NCBI RefSeq assembly: GCF_016466415.2
Contig: NZ_CP066771.1
Location: 62,001 to 126,000 of the forward strand
DNA from: Ralstonia pickettii
Lineage (GTDB): Bacteria; Pseudomonadota; Gammaproteobacteria; Burkholderiales; Burkholderiaceae
Length of the DNA stretch: 64,000 nucleotides
Reading direction: 5' to 3'
The first letter of the stretch is position 1. The number at the start of each line of letters is the position of its first letter. This document shows positions 55,743 through 64,000 of the stretch, piece by piece. The position numbers were made by a program, and so were the translations under genes. The notes beneath the pieces are model-generated. The model saw nothing but the letters and a program-made list of their open reading frames with translations. It searched no databases and was not told the DNA's origin.

Positions 55743-57218
55743 CTATGGGGTCGCGGCGTCGCGGCGCTGTACGGCGGGCGGCAGCCACGAAGCGTCGAGC
55801 GCCGCTTCCTTCGGCCACGTCAGTTGCAGGCGCAGGAGGAACGGGCCGGTGGGCGGCGGCAGCCAGTTGTTGCGCATGCCTTTGGGCGGCGCACGCTGGA
55901 TCAGGATGTCGAGCGAGCCGTCGCGGTTCAGGCGCGGGTGGTCGGCCTCGCTCAGCATGTTGCGCAGGCCCGGGCGCTCCGCTGTGCTGCGCGGTTGCCC
56001 GCCAGGAGATAAAGCGGCGATGGCCCAGCCGGCGTTCTCGGGCGGGAGCTGGTTGCGCTCGAAGTGCAATACGTAGCGGTGCGTGCTGTCCAGCGCAATG
56101 CCGTTGGTGTCGGTTTTGGCGGTGGCAATGAGCATGTCCTGCGGCAGGTCGGTGCCGCCGCCGTTCCAAGCGACGATGGCGCGCTGCGCATAGTCCAGCC
56201 CATAGGCGCCGACCATGCGCGGGATGAACCAGCCGTTTTGCGTGATGGGCGGCTGCTTCACGGCCAGCGAGAGGGTTTCCCGCGCTGCCGCCACCCCGCC
56301 ATCCATCACCTTCAGATTGGCGGCGCTCACTGCCTTGGCGTCGAATGGCGCGCCGGGCACGATGCCCAGATCACGCAGCGATTGCAGCATGGTCGAATCT
56401 GCGGCGTGCGGTGGATTGTCCTTTAGCAGCTCGGCAAAGCGCGTGAAGTAACTGTTTGCATCGAGCGCGGTGACGCGTCGTCGCGCCGCCTCCATGCTGA
56501 CGTCGAGGTCTGTGGCCTTGTCCGTGTTCAGCTTGGTTTCGGCTTCGGTGCCGCGCAGGGAGCCTTTGCCGAAGGCATCCAGCGGGGTGATGCGATAGCG
56601 GTCCTGCACGCGGCGCGCGCCGGCCAGGTCGCGCGGGCCGGCGACTTGCGTGCGAGCGACCACCCACACGAGATTGGTCGGCGCAGCAATCTGCTTGACG
56701 CCGGCCGGCAGCGTGCCTTCCCAGCCAGGCGGCGTGAGGGCGTAGTGCGCGGCCCGCGGCCCCGTGGTGCGATTGCCGAGCGACTCGAACACATCGCTCC
56801 ACGCGTCGTGCAGCGCCACCCAGATGTGGCGGCGCCCGGCCTCGGGCAGGCTCAGGACGACCGGGCCGTTACGCAAATCGACGAAGGCGCTGCTGGCGAG
56901 CACGTCTACCCTGGCGCGCACGCCGGTCGGCAGGGTTTCGTCTTCCAGCGTGCGCTGATGCATGAACGTGCCGGCGGGCGCCAGCGCGGACGTGGTTTGC
57001 AGCAGCGCGTCGGTCATCATCAACGGAAACGCGTAGACGTAAGCCGAGCGCACGAGCGCTTCGTTCGGCTGCGGCAGACGTTGTTCGATGGGAGCCGTGG
57101 TTGCGGTGTTCTGGGTAGAGCAACCGGCCAGGCCCAGGGTGATCGCCCAGGCCACCACGCTCAGCGCCACGGCGGCCAGCTGGGTAAGCGGGCGCGCGGG
57201 CGCAGGGCAGTGCGTCAT
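55743..57218 (-). CDS. DUF1254/DUF1214-domain lipoprotein
   Basis: A 491-residue protein from ATG 57218 (GGAGAA upstream). It has a signal peptide with lipobox LAGC followed by STQNT. DUF1254 (about 50-200) shows AYVYAFPLMMTDALLQTTSA and VLASSAFVDLRNGPVVLSLP. DUF1214 (about 350-480) shows RYVLHFERNQLPPENAGWAI and ending blocks NNWLPPPTGPFLLRLQLTWP. Function is unknown; the family is common in environmental proteobacteria. Its stop is 22 bp from the oxidoreductase remnant. Confidence 0.88.
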   Translation of the reverse strand: MTHCPAPARPLTQLAAVALSVVAWAITLGLAGCSTQNTATTAPIEQRLPQPNEALVRSAYVYAFPLMMTDALLQTTSALAPAGTFMHQRTLEDETLPTGVRARVDVLASSAFVDLRNGPVVLSLPEAGRRHIWVALHDAWSDVFESLGNRTTGPRAAHYALTPPGWEGTLPAGVKQIAAPTNLVWVVARTQVAGPRDLAGARRVQDRYRITPLDAFGKGSLRGTEAETKLNTDKATDLDVSMEAARRRVTALDANSYFTRFAELLKDNPPHAADSTMLQSLRDLGIVPGAPFDAKAVSAANLKVMDGGVAAARETLSLAVKQPPITQNGWFIPRMVGAYGLDYAQRAIVAWNGGGTDLPQDMLIATAKTDTNGIALDSTHRYVLHFERNQLPPENAGWAIAALSPGGQPRSTAERPGLRNMLSEADHPRLNRDGSLDILIQRAPPKGMRNNWLPPPTGPFLLRLQLTWPKEAALDASWLPPAVQRRDAATP

Positions 57219-57429
57219 CTTGTTCTCCTTTTGTCGTCGGTGCGCGCAACAGGAAAGCAGACGCCTGTCGGTCATCCCCCCAAAGGATGCTTGCGCACAC
57301 GGTTGCGCGGTGGCCAATCCATCGTCCCACGCGTCTCGTGTCTTTAGTCTTTGGAATGTAGAAGCGCCGCCAGCGCAAGTCAATTGAAGTGCGGCGGGGC
57401 ATGCACGCATGGCTCGGCGCAGGTCGCTT

Positions 57430-58413
57430 CTAGAGGCGCAGGTGCAGCGCAAGACGCAACTTTGCCGCATCGTACTCGGCCTTCATGCGCGCCACGATTT
57501 CGGCGGCGGGCGGCAGATCGGCAATCTGACCCACGCCCTGGCCGGCACCCCAGATGTCTTTCCAGGCCTTGGCGCGCGAGCTGCCGTCGCCAAAGTTCAT
57601 CTTCGATTTGTCGGCCTCGGGCAAGGCGGCGGGGTCCAGGCCCGCCAGTTCGATGCTCTCGCGGATGTAGTTGCCGTGCACACCCGTAAAAAGGTTGGTG
57701 TAGACGATGTCCGACGCGGCCGCGCGCAGGATGGCCTGCTTGTAGCTTTCGGCGGCGTGGGCCTCCTGGCTGGCGATGAAGCGTGTGCCGATGTAGGCCA
57801 AGTCGGCGCCCATGGCCTGCGCGGCCAGGATGGCATCGCCCGTGGCAATGGCGCCCGACAGCGCGATCGGCCCGTCAAAGATGCGCCGTACCTCGCCCAC
57901 CAGCGCAAACGGCGACAGCGTGCCGGCATGCCCGCCCGCCCCAGCAGCCACCAGGATCAGGCCGTCGACGCCGGCTTCCAGTGCCTTTTCGGCATGGCGC
58001 AGGTTGATCACATCGTGCAGCACGATGCCGCCGTAGCTGTGCACGGCATCGAGGATCTCCTTGACGGGCGCGCGCAGCGAGGTGATGAAGATCGGCACCT
58101 TGTGCTTGACGCAGGTGGCCACGTCCTGCTCCAGCCGCGCATTCGAGTGGTGAACGATTTGATTGACGGCGATGGGACCTACCACCTCCTGCGGATGCGC
58201 GGTGCGGTACGTCGCCAGTTCCTCGTTCATCCGCGTGAGCCAGTCGTCCAGCACCTCGGCCGGGCGCGCATTGAGCGCCGGAAATGCCCCCACGATGCCG
58301 GCCTTGCATTGCGCCAACACCAGCTCCGGATAGCTGACGATGAACATCGGTGAACCGATGACGGGCAGCGTCAGGTGCTGCAGCGCGGGCGGAAGATGCT
58401 TGGCGGCGGGCAT
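57430..58413 (-). CDS. NAD(P)H-dependent flavin oxidoreductase (nitronate-monooxygenase family)
   Basis: A 327-residue FMN TIM barrel. It starts LTLPVIGSPMFIVSYPELVL, the usual first strand of this family. The phosphate-binding region is GLILVAAGAGGHAGTLSPFA, then GPIALSGAIATGDAILAAQA and GADLAYIGTRFIASQEAHA. It matches 2-nitropropane-dioxygenase-like and enoyl reductase-like enzymes; the true substrate is unknown. ATG 58413 has GGAGA upstream. Confidence 0.9.
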   Translation of the reverse strand: MPAAKHLPPALQHLTLPVIGSPMFIVSYPELVLAQCKAGIVGAFPALNARPAEVLDDWLTRMNEELATYRTAHPQEVVGPIAVNQIVHHSNARLEQDVATCVKHKVPIFITSLRAPVKEILDAVHSYGGIVLHDVINLRHAEKALEAGVDGLILVAAGAGGHAGTLSPFALVGEVRRIFDGPIALSGAIATGDAILAAQAMGADLAYIGTRFIASQEAHAAESYKQAILRAAASDIVYTNLFTGVHGNYIRESIELAGLDPAALPEADKSKMNFGDGSSRAKAWKDIWGAGQGVGQIADLPPAAEIVARMKAEYDAAKLRLALHLRL

Positions 58414-58513
58414 GACGTCTCCTGGTTTGGCGAACCGGCACGACAGGGCAGAGCCTGTCGTTCGATTATAGGAACGATCCCGCACGCCGCCGTGCGCGGT
58501 CACGCCGCAGGGC

Positions 58514-59062
58514 TCAGACGTGAGCGTGCTGCGCCAGCAGTTCGATGAAGGTACGGTTGAAGGCAGGCAGGTCGTCGGGTTTGCGGCTGCTGACCCAGTT
58601 GCGGTCGGTCACCACTTCACGGTCTACCCACGTGCCGCCGGCATTGCGGATGTCGTCCTGCAGCGTCGGCCAGCTTGTCAGCGTGCGGCCCCGCACCAGT
58701 CCGGCAGACACCATCAGCCACGGCCCGTGGCAGATCACGGCGATGGGCTTCTGCGCATCCTCGAACGCTTTCACGAATGCCTGTGCGGCGGGCACGACGC
58801 GCAGCGCATCGGCATTGAAGACCCCGCCTGGAAGTACCAGGCCATCGAAGTCTTCTGCCTTGGCCTGGTCCAACGTCAGGTCCACTTTGAACGTATCGCC
58901 CTTGTCGGCGTGGTGCAGGCCCGTCACGCTGGGGCCTTTCGGCGCAATGATGCTGACCGTGGCACCGGCGCCTTCCAGCGCCTGCCGGGGGCTGGCCAGT
59001 TCGGCCTGCTCGAACAGGTCGTCGACGAGGATGGCGATGCGCAAGTCATGCAATTGGGTCAT
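58514..59062 (-). CDS. DJ-1/PfpI-family protein (type 1 glutamine amidotransferase-like)
   Basis: A 182-residue protein. The nucleophile elbow is AVICHGPWLMVSAGLV with Cys111 followed by His112. The conserved Glu19 lies in LVDDLFEQAE, and DGLVLPGG at 73-80. Family members act as deglycases, proteases or chaperones (YhbO/PfpI branch). Divergent from the dehalogenase-like gene, with 136 bp between them. Confidence 0.9.
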   Translation of the reverse strand: MTQLHDLRIAILVDDLFEQAELASPRQALEGAGATVSIIAPKGPSVTGLHHADKGDTFKVDLTLDQAKAEDFDGLVLPGGVFNADALRVVPAAQAFVKAFEDAQKPIAVICHGPWLMVSAGLVRGRTLTSWPTLQDDIRNAGGTWVDREVVTDRNWVSSRKPDDLPAFNRTFIELLAQHAHV

Positions 59063-59198
59063 GGTGAACTCCTAATCAGGGACATCGAAAGAAGAGAGCG
59101 GCAGCGGACGGTTCCGCAACGCACGTGCCCGCTCTGCGCTAGCATGCGGAGCATTCGCCACGCATCACTTCAACCACGATCGATCACCGGAGACTTGC

Positions 59199-60125
59199 AT
59201 GACCACGCCGCTTTCCATCGATGCCGCCACCGCTGCCGCAGATGCTGCGCTGTTTCCGGGCTTCCGTCCGTTTCGCCAGGTGGCCAACGGGGTGGAAATT
59301 GCGGGGGTGATTGGCGGCAGCGGTCCGCCGCTGCTATTGCTGCACGGCCATCCGCAAAGCCATGTGATCTGGCACAAGGTCGCGCAGGAACTGGCGCACG
59401 ACTACACCGTCGTGGCGACCGATCTGCGCGGCTATGGCGCCTCGTCCAAACCGGCCGGCAGCGCCCGGCACGCGGAATACAGCAAGCGCACCATGGCGCA
59501 GGACCAGGTGGAGGTGATGCGCGCACTCGGCTTTGGCCGCTTCCGGCTGTGCGCGCATGATCGCGGGGCGCGTGTGGCGCATCGGCTATGTGTCGATCAT
59601 CCCCTCCACGTGGAGCGCGCCATGCTGCTCGACATCGCCCCCACGCTGGCGATGTACGAGCACACCGACATGGCGTTTGCGTCCGCCTACTGGCATTGGT
59701 TCTTCCTGATCCAGCCGTCGCCGTTTCCTGAAACGCTCATCAACGCCACGCCCGATTTCTATGTCGGCAAGTTGATGGGCCTGCGCCACGCAGGGCTCGA
59801 ACCGTTCGCCCCGGAAGCGATGGCGACCTACGCCGCCGCCATGCGCGAACCCGCCTGCGTGCACGCCATGTGCGAGGACTACCGCGCCGCCGCCACCATC
59901 GACCTCGAACATGATCGCGCCGACCGCGACGCAGGCAAGCGCGTGAGCGTGCCGCTGCGTGTGCTGTGGGGCGAGCATGGCGTGATCCAACGCTGCTTCA
60001 AGCCGTTGGAGTTGTGGAAAGCGGTGGCGGACGACGTGAGCGGCGGCACGGTGCCATGCGGGCATTACGTGCCGGAGGAGGCGCCGGAGGCGTTGCTCGA
60101 GGAGATGCGCGCGTACTTTGCCTGA
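59199..60125 (+). CDS. Alpha/beta hydrolase resembling haloacetate (fluoroacetate) dehalogenase
   Basis: A 308-residue hydrolase. The nucleophile is Asp121 in LCAHDRGARVAHRL rather than Ser, with Arg122 and Arg125 placed as in fluoroacetate dehalogenase, where they hold the carboxylate. The YWHWFF motif supplies the halide-pocket His and Trp. VVATDLRGYGASSKP is the strand-5 block, and the catalytic His is near residue 288 (CGHYVPEEAP). These features support C-halogen bond cleavage of small haloacids. Epoxide hydrolase relatives share Asp, so activity is inferred. Confidence 0.88.
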   Translation: MTTPLSIDAATAAADAALFPGFRPFRQVANGVEIAGVIGGSGPPLLLLHGHPQSHVIWHKVAQELAHDYTVVATDLRGYGASSKPAGSARHAEYSKRTMAQDQVEVMRALGFGRFRLCAHDRGARVAHRLCVDHPLHVERAMLLDIAPTLAMYEHTDMAFASAYWHWFFLIQPSPFPETLINATPDFYVGKLMGLRHAGLEPFAPEAMATYAAAMREPACVHAMCEDYRAAATIDLEHDRADRDAGKRVSVPLRVLWGEHGVIQRCFKPLELWKAVADDVSGGTVPCGHYVPEEAPEALLEEMRAYFA

Positions 60126-60154
60126 GGCGGCTTGAGGTGGCTTGAAGTGGCCGC

Positions 60155-60838
60155 CTACGCTTCAGCCCATTCGCGCAGCAGGTTGTGATACGTCCCTGTC
60201 AGCGCAATGACGGACGGGTCGTCCTGCCCCAGCAGCCCCATCAGCCGCTGCAGTTCCGTATCCATCTGGAACAGCAGCGTGCGATGCGCGTCGCTGCGCA
60301 CCATGCTCTGCAGCCAGAAGAACGAGCACACGCGCGCACCGCGCGTCACCGGTGTCACGCGGTGCAGGCTGCTGCTGGGGTAGAGCACCATGTCGCCCGC
60401 CGCAAGTTTGGCGCGGTGTTCGCCAAAGGTATCGTCGATGACGAGTTCGCCGCCGTCGTAGTCTTCGGGCTCGGTCAGGAACAGCGTGCAGGAGAGGTCG
60501 CTGCGGATGCGGAAAGCGGTGCCGCGCAGATGGCGCACGGCGTTGTCGACGTGGTTGCCGAAGGTCTGGCCGCCCGCGTAGCGGTTGAACAGCGGCGGAA
60601 ACACCTTGAGCGGCAACGCAGCGGAAAAGAACAGCGTATTGGCGGACAGCGCATCCTGGATGAGGGAGCCGGCCTCGCGCGCAGCCGGCGAGCCCTCGGG
60701 CAGCTGCATGTTGTGCTTCACCTGGCCCGACTGCGCGCCGGCCGTGACCTTGCCGTCCACCCACTCAGCGGCGTCGATGGTGGCGCGGCACTGCGCGACC
60801 TGTTCCTTCGTGAGGACGGCGGGAATCTTCAGCAACAT
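60155..60838 (-). CDS. piuC: Fe(II)/2-oxoglutarate-dependent hydroxylase, PiuC-type
   Basis: A 227-residue protein of the PKHD-type hydroxylase family. Iron ligands are His96 and Asp98 in [11 protein letters not shown] and His159 in [10 protein letters not shown], with the 2-oxoglutarate Arg in [10 protein letters not shown]. In other bacteria piuC lies beside the TonB receptor gene piuA/fiu and is iron-regulated, as here. Its start overlaps the end of the Sel1 gene by 10 bp. Confidence 0.93.
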   Translation of the reverse strand: MLLKIPAVLTKEQVAQCRATIDAAEWVDGKVTAGAQSGQVKHNMQLPEGSPAAREAGSLIQDALSANTLFFSAALPLKVFPPLFNRYAGGQTFGNHVDNAVRHLRGTAFRIRSDLSCTLFLTEPEDYDGGELVIDDTFGEHRAKLAAGDMVLYPSSSLHRVTPVTRGARVCSFFWLQSMVRSDAHRTLLFQMDTELQRLMGLLGQDDPSVIALTGTYHNLLREWAEA

Positions 60839-61581
60839 GGCGATGGGGTGTTCAGCACGCAGGCCAGCGCACGCAGACGCGCATCGGGATGGCCAGCGAG
60901 AAAGTCATGCGCCTTCGCGAGGAAGGCGGGTGTGGCTGTGCGTGGCACCGCGCGCATCCAGGCGAGCGCGTCGTCTGCGCGGTTGGCGAGTGCGAGCAGG
61001 CGCGCAGCGTTGAACTGGCCGCGGAAGTCTCCGCCCTCTGCGGCACGCACATAGCAGCGCAGAGCCATCGCCGTGTCGGCCTCGACCTCCCAGCCGTCTT
61101 CATAGAAGCCGCCCAGCACGTTGATCGACTTGGCGTGCCCTTGCGCGGCCGCGGCCTGGAAGAGTGCAAACGCGCGGGCGCGGTCCGCCGGGATGCCGCG
61201 CCCGAGTTGCAACTGCGTCGCGTAGTTGTACTGACCCCAGTCGAGCCCGGCATCGGCGGCGCGGGCGTACCAGTGCGTGGCGGTCTTGTCGCAGGCGGGC
61301 GCGCCCCAGCCGTGCTCATAGCAGCGGCCCAGCATGTTGGCGGCCATCGGGTGGCCCGACAGCGCGGCCGTCTTGAACCAGAACAACGCTTCGGCCGGGT
61401 TGCGTTCAACACCGCGGCCATCGAGCAGCCATTGGCCGAAGACGGCCTGCGCTTCCGCGTGCCCGCGCCGGGCGGCTGCCGCCAGCCAGCGCGCGGCGCG
61501 GTCGGCGGGGCCGGTCAGCACGCCGTGGATGGCATCGATCACCGCAGGATCGGCTGCGGCGGTTGCAGCGTCGGCCGGCAT
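60829..61581 (-). CDS. Sel1-repeat (TPR-like) protein
   Basis: A 250-residue protein made of Sel1-like repeats, for example [40 protein letters not shown] and [20 protein letters not shown]. Sel1 proteins are scaffolds for protein-protein contacts. The ATG shares a base with the receptor stop (TGATG) and its end overlaps piuC, giving a tightly coupled receptor-Sel1-piuC operon. No signal peptide is evident, so it is probably cytosolic. Confidence 0.92.
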   Translation of the reverse strand: MPADAATAAADPAVIDAIHGVLTGPADRAARWLAAAARRGHAEAQAVFGQWLLDGRGVERNPAEALFWFKTAALSGHPMAANMLGRCYEHGWGAPACDKTATHWYARAADAGLDWGQYNYATQLQLGRGIPADRARAFALFQAAAAQGHAKSINVLGGFYEDGWEVEADTAMALRCYVRAAEGGDFRGQFNAARLLALANRADDALAWMRAVPRTATPAFLAKAHDFLAGHPDARLRALACVLNTPSPCC

Positions 61582-63860
61582 CAGTAGCGAATGCCCAGCG
61601 TCAGGATGGCCGTGCGGCCAGGTGCGAGCGATGCGTAATGCGATGCATACGCCTGATTGAAGTACACCTTGTCGAACACGTTCTGCACATTCAGCTGCAG
61701 CGTGGTGTGCTTGTCGACGCGGTAGGCTGCCATGGCGTCAAAGCGCCAGTAGGCCGGCACCCACTTCGGGTTGGCGGGGTTGGCGCTGCCCCACACCTTC
61801 GAGACGTAATACGCGCCGCCGCCGAGCGTGAGCTTCGGCATCGGCTGATAGGTCGTCCACAGGCTGAAGCTGTTCTTTGGCGTGTTGGGGAAGGCCGTTC
61901 CGTTGGTGCCGCCAAAGGCTGCGCCTGCGCCGCCGTTGTTGCGCAGTTCGCTCTTCAGATACGTGTAGCCCCCGAACACCTGCCAGCGGTTGGTCAGCGC
62001 GCCCGACCAACCCAGCTCGAAGCCGTCGACGCGCTTGTTGCCAGCCATGGCAGCGGTGCCGTCCTGCAGCACGATGCGTGCATTCGTCGTTTCAACGCGG
62101 AAGATGGCGGCAGTCAGCGCAAGCTTGCTGTCCAGGACGTTCCACTTGGTGCCGAGTTCGTAGGCGCGGTTCTTTTCCGGAGCGAGCACGTCCCCGCGAT
62201 TGCCGGAGCGGTCAGGCGTGAGCGCGCTGGTATCGGCACCTTGGCCGGCCACCGAGCCCGACGGCGTCGACGATGTGCCGTACGCGAGATAAATGCTGCC
62301 GTTCTGCGCCGGCTTGAACACGATGCCGAGCTGATAGTTCAGCAGGTTGTCGTCGCGCGAGAAGGTCGACCGCACGCCCTGCGCATTCGCCGACGTGGTG
62401 GCCGATGCCGAATAGCGGTCGAAGCGCAGGCCGCCGTTGACTTGCCACCGCGGCGACAGTTCGACCGTGTCGAATACGTAGGCCGATTGGGTGCGCACCG
62501 TCGTCTCCGCCGGATTGTTGCTCAGCTTGATGCTGCCGGCCCACGGATCGTTCGGGTTGGGGTTGAGCAGGTCTGCGCAGTTGTAGCCCCCCGCCGCGCC
62601 GATGCCGTTGGGGCAGCGGTTGCTGCCGGTGGCCACGTTGTAGGTGTCGTTGCTGCTGCGCTCGCGCGAGAACTCCAGGCCCGCCGCGTAGCTGTGCTTG
62701 AGGCCGCCGGTGATGAACTTGCCGGTCGCTTCCGTCTGGTTGGCGACGGTGTTGGCCACCGAATAGCGTGAATTGGCGCGGCGCCAGACCATGCCGTAGT
62801 AGATGTTGCCCTGGCTGTCGTCGGGCTGCGTCCAGATCGTGTCTTGGCTCGTGCGGGCAATGCGCATGGTGTTGCGCAGCTTCAGCGCGCTCGACACATC
62901 GTGCTCCAGCGTGAAGGTGCCCATGTCGACGCGGTCGCGGCGGAAGTCGCGCGACAGGCCGTAGTAGACGTTGCGGTCGACATTCACGGGCGCGCCGTCA
63001 CCCGGGCCGAACAGCTGCGGGCGGCCGTCGGTGCGCCGGTTGAACGTGCCGTTGTTGTACGGAATGCCGGTGTCGGGCGTGTCGTTCGATTGCAGGTGGT
63101 AGTACGACAGCGTGGCGCGCGTGGGTGTGCCGAGCCCAAAGGCGATGGACGGCGCAATGCCCCAGCGGCTGAAGCTCGTCACGTCACGGCCGGCAACGGC
63201 GGCGTCGTGGGCCATCGCGTTCAGGCGGAACGCGGCGCGCTCGCCGATCTGGTAGTTGCCGTCGGCCGTGGCCCGCTTGTACGCGGCATTGCCGACCGAC
63301 AGCGTGCCCTCGGTGAAGTGCTCAAGCTTCGGCGTCTTGGTCACGATGTTCACCGCCCCGCCTGCCGCCCCGCGGCCTTCATACGCGCCAGACGGCCCCT
63401 TGATGACTTCCACCGATTCCACGTTGAACATCTCGCGCGATTGCGCACCGATGTCGCGCAGCCCGTCCAGAAAGGTGCTGGCCTGCGCGTCGTAGCCGCG
63501 GATGAACGGACGATCCCCCACCGGATTGCCGCCTTCGCCAGCGCCAAACGCGATGCCCGGCACCGTGCGCAGGGCCTCGGTGAGCGTGACTGAGCCGGTG
63601 CCCTGCAATACCTCAGCGGGGATCACCGTGACGGACTTGGGCGTATCGAGCAGCGGCGCGGTGAATTTGCCGCCCGAGGCCGCATCCGCCTTGAAGCCGT
63701 TGGTGCCGGTCACGGTCTGCTCGGGCAGGGTGGCGGATACGGCGTCTTTCTTCGTGTCGGCCAGTGCCGGCGCCGAAACCACGGCGAAGCTCATCGCCCC
63801 GGTCAGATAACCCACCACCGAATGTTCGGTGCGCTTGCGTTCGATCTGTGCTGCGGACAT
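61581..63860 (-). CDS. fiu: TonB-dependent siderophore receptor, Fiu/PiuA-like
   Basis: A 759-residue outer membrane receptor. The signal peptide spans about 1-35 (cleavage near APALA). A plug domain at about 60-200 shows TPKSVTVIPAEVLQGTGSVT and ESVEVIKGPSGAYEGRGAAG, and a 22-strand barrel ends in an aromatic residue (LTLGIRY). The set with Sel1 and PiuC genes points to catecholate siderophore uptake. Iron control is supported by a Fur-box-like sequence about 50 bp upstream. Confidence 0.93.
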   Translation of the reverse strand: MSAAQIERKRTEHSVVGYLTGAMSFAVVSAPALADTKKDAVSATLPEQTVTGTNGFKADAASGGKFTAPLLDTPKSVTVIPAEVLQGTGSVTLTEALRTVPGIAFGAGEGGNPVGDRPFIRGYDAQASTFLDGLRDIGAQSREMFNVESVEVIKGPSGAYEGRGAAGGAVNIVTKTPKLEHFTEGTLSVGNAAYKRATADGNYQIGERAAFRLNAMAHDAAVAGRDVTSFSRWGIAPSIAFGLGTPTRATLSYYHLQSNDTPDTGIPYNNGTFNRRTDGRPQLFGPGDGAPVNVDRNVYYGLSRDFRRDRVDMGTFTLEHDVSSALKLRNTMRIARTSQDTIWTQPDDSQGNIYYGMVWRRANSRYSVANTVANQTEATGKFITGGLKHSYAAGLEFSRERSSNDTYNVATGSNRCPNGIGAAGGYNCADLLNPNPNDPWAGSIKLSNNPAETTVRTQSAYVFDTVELSPRWQVNGGLRFDRYSASATTSANAQGVRSTFSRDDNLLNYQLGIVFKPAQNGSIYLAYGTSSTPSGSVAGQGADTSALTPDRSGNRGDVLAPEKNRAYELGTKWNVLDSKLALTAAIFRVETTNARIVLQDGTAAMAGNKRVDGFELGWSGALTNRWQVFGGYTYLKSELRNNGGAGAAFGGTNGTAFPNTPKNSFSLWTTYQPMPKLTLGGGAYYVSKVWGSANPANPKWVPAYWRFDAMAAYRVDKHTTLQLNVQNVFDKVYFNQAYASHYASLAPGRTAILTLGIRY

Positions 63861-63905
63861 GAGGTGGTGACACTCCCCTGAAAGTTTTCGTCACATGTTT
63901 GTTGT

Positions 63906-63924
63906 AAATGAGAATTGTTATTGT
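63906..63924 (-). promoter_or_regulatory. Fur box upstream of the siderophore receptor operon
   Basis: AAATGAGAATTGTTATTGT on the plus strand (ACAATAACAATTCTCATTT on the minus strand) matches the Fur consensus GATAATGATAATCATTATC well and lies 46-64 bp before the receptor start codon in an AT-rich patch. Confidence 0.8.
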
Positions 63925-64000
63925 TTACATGTGAGCGAGTCAACGCTTCAGCTGGCGAATTGCTTACGGCTGCAGCGGGATCGTCATATAAATCATGGGG

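Overview
The window is high-GC DNA from a betaproteobacterium, most likely Ralstonia or a close Burkholderiaceae relative. Supporting signs are the fused isobutyryl-CoA mutase IcmF, a betaproteobacterial glmU-glmS pair, a VgrG module with a BTH_I2691-like effector, and abundant LysR, AraC and TetR regulators. Species assignment is an inference; no rRNA or tRNA gene was recognised.

Layout. 1-6161: the end of a LysR gene, then a TetR-controlled tripartite ABC efflux operon (HlyD-like lipoprotein, ATPase, permease, NodT/OprM-type outer membrane lipoprotein). 6183-14207: a minus-strand type VI secretion (T6SS) module transcribed vgrG, DUF4123 adaptor, 862-residue membrane-active effector candidate, two uncharacterised genes, PAAR. 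This module is flanked by a second, diverged copy of the 3' end of the outer membrane gene (14389-14532), which marks how it arrived. 14814-20543: housekeeping genes (ketopantoate-reductase-like gene, ttcA, glmU, glmS). 20604-35065: small metabolic, stress and transport genes with several regulators, an FAD-monooxygenase pseudogene and a degenerate 21/43-bp repeat tract. 35165-52883: two loci of paired palindromic repeats, each carrying an identical 1281-bp IS481-family element, in opposite orientations. They enclose a 14.6-kb segment with a drug/metabolite transporter, an AraC regulator, a giant MalT-like/BTAD regulator, a lipoprotein, amtB with a recognisable sigma-54/NtrC promoter, and icmF. 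53043-63860: 3-hydroxybutyryl-CoA dehydrogenase, a PhzF-like protein, a graveyard of two gene ends, a DUF1254-like lipoprotein, a flavin oxidoreductase, a DJ-1/PfpI protein, a haloacetate-dehalogenase-like hydrolase, and a Fur-box-controlled operon of TonB receptor, Sel1 protein and PiuC-like dioxygenase.

The most distinctive signal is a family of six ~220-bp palindromic repeats (4455, 14583, 35165, 35458, 51083, 51389). Their long stems differ in sequence between copies but stay self-complementary. They also hold a second small hairpin whose 6-nt loop GCAAGA is exactly the target duplicated by both IS481-type insertions. An insertion sequence that targets the loop of a dispersed palindromic element, and a T6SS cargo module that displaced the end of an efflux gene, are the two observations most worth following.
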